A stretch of 14,502 nt of DNA, from contig LJNI01000044.1 of assembly GCA_001303225.1 (NCBI GenBank), positions 1 to 14,502 on the forward strand. Reading direction: 5' to 3'. The translations under genes and the position numbers were made by a program. Positions 11,636 to 14,502 of this stretch are shown piece after piece. Within the stretch, counting starts at the first letter, position 1, and every line of letters starts with the position of its first letter. The stretch is from a candidate division TA06 bacterium DG_78. GTDB lineage: Bacteria > Hydrothermota > Tepidihabitantia > SM23-42. Below the pieces are notes generated by a model. It was not told the DNA's origin, did no database searches, and saw nothing but the letters and a program-made list of their open reading frames with translations.

Positions 11636-14502
11636 ATGAAGTACAGTGTTATAAATTCCACGAATGTTGTGATGATAAAGATTGTTGTTTTATTATTTAC
11701 AGTGATAGCTATGGCTTATAGCAAAACAGCATTCCCAGTCCAGGCAAGCCGTGGCTTTCAGACTAAGCTCCATAATGTAAACCAAGTAGAAATGACAGTC
11801 CACAATGATGGCCGATTTGCGCGCGGTACTTCCGGTAATGAGTGTTGGTGGCCAAAAGGGAGTGGTCACAATTATATCTTTGGTGCAGGAAATTGGTTTG
11901 GGACAATCGATGTAGCAACTGGAGATACACTGGCAACAATTGGGTACAATCCCAATGATGGTTCATCAGAATATACACCAGGATTGGTTGGCATGTCATT
12001 CAGTGACCCAAATGCGATTTTATTCTTTTATCCTACAGATTGGCCACCACCTGTATCAGTATATCCAATGGCACCACAAGACCCAACATCACATCAAGAT
12101 TCATGGTGTGCATATAATGATTTGAATGAAACGTATCATACGCCTGGTGACACTAGACCGATCGGCCTCGAAGTATATCAATCTGTCTATGCCTGGAACC
12201 TCTCATCGACCCAGGATATCATCTTTATGCGTGTTGAATTAAAGAATGTGAGTGGCGATACATTAAAGCAGTGCTATTTTAGTATTGGTGCAGATAATGA
12301 TATTGGTGCTGAAGGTGGTGATGCTAGGAATGATAGAATTGCTGGCATCCTGGGTAAGTGGTATGTCATTGATGGCGAATCACTCTGGGTAGATAATTTC
12401 GGCTACCAATGGCAAGATGTTCTTGAAGCTAATTGGGATGAATTCCCCGGCACTATTGGATATGATTTTCTCCAGAGCCCCTACGATTTAGTGCCAGGAC
12501 AGGATAAGGATAACGACGGCATTCCTGATGAGCATGAAACAGACAGTGCCTGGTTTGCACAACATCTTTCAGGAGATTCTCTGTATGATGCTGATATGGA
12601 CGGCACACCAGACTGGCGAGACCCTTCGCAGATTCCGCAGCTGGGCATGACTGCTCTCAAGAGGTTCACCCTAGCTACTGACCCAACTGTAGATCCTGAA
12701 CGGTATCTGATATTGGCTGGTTATAACTATAAGACCCTTGCCTATGAACCATATGATACCATACCATCAGACCCTGATGATTGGCGGTTCTATCAATGCA
12801 GTGGACCGTTTGAATTGCCCCCAGATTCCACGGCGATTGTCCTCGTCGGTATTGTCTTTGCTTATTGGCACGATACTTATGGAACACCAGATAGTGCACT
12901 CGCCGGGGTGGACAACACTGCCCAGTTCATCTATGATAAGAACTGGCTCTTACCAGGTCCACCACCGCCACCAACTCTGATGCTCATTCCCGGTGATACC
13001 AAGGTGACCTTGACTTGGAGTAGCGCACCTGAAACTGCAGCTGACCCCTACTACGATATTGTGAGCGATAGCGCTTTTGAATTACTCTATGATCCATACT
13101 ATCGTGAGTATGACTTCGAGGGCTACCGGATCTGGAGGAGTCTAACCGGACACACTGGTGATTGGCAGCTGATCACTTCCTACGATCTTTTTAATGATGT
13201 AATGTTTGAAGATACGACCGTCGCAGAATCGATCCGCATCAAGGCAGAGAACACTGGTATTACACACTACTACGTTGATGAAGGTCTGCGTAACGGCTTC
13301 ATGTACTACTACTCGGTCACCTCATTCGACTATAACTTTGTGAGAGAAATTGTTGACGGTGACACAATACCGTCTCCGCTCTGGTTCGAGAGTGGTTTGA
13401 GTGGTGAGGCAACATCACCTCGCCGTGATGCATGGAACTACGTTGGACCAGGTGAACCACAGTTTGAAGTCGTGAATGGTAATGAACGCCTTCTCGACCG
13501 AATTGATGCTCAAGTGGTTAATCCATGTGCTGTAGATCCGAATCGGCCAACCTACTTAGAATTCAGTGCACCTGAGACATTGACAATTACTGTTACTGAT
13601 ACGACCGACACTTCCATTGTAGTGTATAATACTAACGGTGTAAAATACACCGTATATGTTAAAGATGCTGATGATAATATTGTAATGACGAAAGTCACCA
13701 AAAATAGAATTGGTAGGAGTCTCCATCTTGATGACTTTGCACCGGTTGATGGTATCTTGACATTGCTCTATAATGGGACTGATTCATTTCCGAATCCATG
13801 CTTGGTGTTTGACACGGTTGAGGTAGGAGGCAGTTATCCGGATACCCTGGTAGGTACGGTGAAGACGCATATCCCGTCGGATAAAGCATACTACTGCTTT
13901 GGTTTTTGGGCGCATCGTGGCAATGACTATCAGGTGATCTGGAAGAAGAAGGATCCTGGTGGTGTGGTGAATACGGTTGTGGTGATTGATGAGGAGACCG
14001 GTGATACGATTCCGTATCAGCCGTATCAGAATACGATGGCGATGCGGCACCTCGGTGAGGGTTGGTGTTTTACCAAGACGGTGGATTTTTTGACCGAGTG
14101 GGCGACACCAGTGAGTGATACCTTGGTGACGACCGGTTCACCGGGGAATCGGACCAAGTCACTGTACATCAATGGTGGTTTGGTGACCTTGCGGGACGAC
14201 AAGTATATGGTGGATTCGATTCTTCCTGGTGAGAATGATGTTTGGATCGTGCGGGCGAATCGGGAATATATGGCGGCGCCAGTGTATGCTCGTGTTGGAG
14301 TGAGTGCAACACCGGGTTATTTTAATAATACGACGCAACTTACGCTCAATGTCAAGGTGGTGCCGAATCCGTATCTTGTGCAGAACGAGTGGCAGATATC
14401 GCCACAGCTACGTCGGTTAAAGTTCATCAATTTGCCGAACCAGTGTACGATTCGGATATTCAATCTTAATGGTGAGTTAGTGAAGACGCTTGTGCATTCA
14501 GA
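11636..14502 (+). CDS. Large exported paralog C, C-terminus beyond the window
   Basis: The frame opens at ATG 11636 and stays open for 955 codons to the window end, so the C-terminus is missing. An N-terminal hydrophobic stretch (MIKIVVLLFTVIAMAYS, residues 13-29) serves as signal peptide. Residues about 45-435 repeat the A/B domain: KLHNVNQVEM, CWWPKGSGH, GAGNWFGTID, WPPPVSVYPMAPQD, SHQDSWCA (C158 A159), PIGLEVYQSVY, QCY, ADND (N221) and YQWQ. The Asp-rich insert (286-336) has DxDxDGIPD (D290-D298) and a DxDxDGTPD (D318-D326). A proline run at 441-446 then introduces a fibronectin-like segment (TKVTLTWSS, EGYRIWRS, YYYSVTSFD) not found in A or B. The last residues (VVPNPYLVQNEW, FINLP, IRIFNLNGELVKTL) are the start of a FlgD/type IX-style tail. 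Codon choice changes clearly toward ACG/ACC, CCG and GTG in the last 700 bases. The role is unknown; a large surface or secreted protein is likely. Confidence 0.82.
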   Translation, partial: MKYSVINSTNVVMIKIVVLLFTVIAMAYSKTAFPVQASRGFQTKLHNVNQVEMTVHNDGRFARGTSGNECWWPKGSGHNYIFGAGNWFGTIDVATGDTLATIGYNPNDGSSEYTPGLVGMSFSDPNAILFFYPTDWPPPVSVYPMAPQDPTSHQDSWCAYNDLNETYHTPGDTRPIGLEVYQSVYAWNLSSTQDIIFMRVELKNVSGDTLKQCYFSIGADNDIGAEGGDARNDRIAGILGKWYVIDGESLWVDNFGYQWQDVLEANWDEFPGTIGYDFLQSPYDLVPGQDKDNDGIPDEHETDSAWFAQHLSGDSLYDADMDGTPDWRDPSQIPQLGMTALKRFTLATDPTVDPERYLILAGYNYKTLAYEPYDTIPSDPDDWRFYQCSGPFELPPDSTAIVLVGIVFAYWHDTYGTPDSALAGVDNTAQFIYDKNWLLPGPPPPPTLMLIPGDTKVTLTWSSAPETAADPYYDIVSDSAFELLYDPYYREYDFEGYRIWRSLTGHTGDWQLITSYDLFNDVMFEDTTVAESIRIKAENTGITHYYVDEGLRNGFMYYYSVTSFDYNFVREIVDGDTIPSPLWFESGLSGEATSPRRDAWNYVGPGEPQFEVVNGNERLLDRIDAQVVNPCAVDPNRPTYLEFSAPETLTITVTDTTDTSIVVYNTNGVKYTVYVKDADDNIVMTKVTKNRIGRSLHLDDFAPVDGILTLLYNGTDSFPNPCLVFDTVEVGGSYPDTLVGTVKTHIPSDKAYYCFGFWAHRGNDYQVIWKKKDPGGVVNTVVVIDEETGDTIPYQPYQNTMAMRHLGEGWCFTKTVDFLTEWATPVSDTLVTTGSPGNRTKSLYINGGLVTLRDDKYMVDSILPGENDVWIVRANREYMAAPVYARVGVSATPGYFNNTTQLTLNVKVVPNPYLVQNEWQISPQLRRLKFINLPNQCTIRIFNLNGELVKTLVHS

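Noticed and set aside
11763..11999. Minus-strand open frame inside paralog C
   Set aside because: It is a shadow of the continuous 955-codon frame, which has a signal peptide, an SD and clear homology to A and B.
11636..14502. Frameshift or gene split in paralog C at the codon-usage change
   Set aside because: Reading codon by codon, the frame stays open to the window end and fibronectin-like and tail motifs remain in the same frame.

Overview
The window (about 40% G+C by eye) looks like chromosomal DNA from an uncultured Gram-negative-type bacterium. The best guess is the candidate division WOR-3 / Stahlbacteria / FCB-like range. The clues are several large secreted proteins with type IX-style C-terminal sorting tails or fibronectin-like modules, a MalT-like ATPase fused to a BTAD (SARP-family) DNA-binding region, and a DUF362-ferredoxin protein. 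This placement is an inference from gene style; no rRNA or other phylogenetic marker tree was available.

Left part (1-4958). A divergent intergenic region (124-301) separates the start of a leftward secreted-protein gene, cut by the window edge, from a rightward housekeeping run: metG (methionyl-tRNA synthetase), tatD (metal-dependent DNase/hydrolase), rsmA/ksgA (16S rRNA dimethyltransferase) and a DUF362 protein with two [4Fe-4S] clusters. tatD/rsmA overlap by 26 bases and rsmA/DUF362 by 4, so the last three are probably co-transcribed. The metG-tatD-ksgA order is also known from Firmicutes, where rnmV lies between tatD and ksgA; rnmV is absent here.

Right part (4959-14502). Three paralogous exported proteins (A 465 aa, B 514 aa, C at least 955 aa and cut by the window end) share a Trp/Cys-rich domain of about 430 residues. 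A and B end in a type IX-style sorting tail. Between A and B lies a 1064-aa STAND ATPase/TPR/winged-helix/BTAD regulator. The promoter of B lacks a -35 box and instead carries three TCACA-type direct repeats at exact 11-bp spacing ending 7 bp before a perfect TATAAT. This is the promoter architecture known for SARP/BTAD activators, so the regulator probably activates its downstream neighbour. The locus therefore reads as a sensor-regulator driving a set of cell-surface or secreted proteins, a plausible undescribed surface system.

Translation signals split in two. The three exported paralogs have strong Shine-Dalgarno sequences. The leftward gene, metG and the regulator have a -10 box only 5-6 bases before the start codon, so their mRNAs are predicted to be leaderless. 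No tRNA, rRNA, CRISPR array, transposase or integrase was seen.
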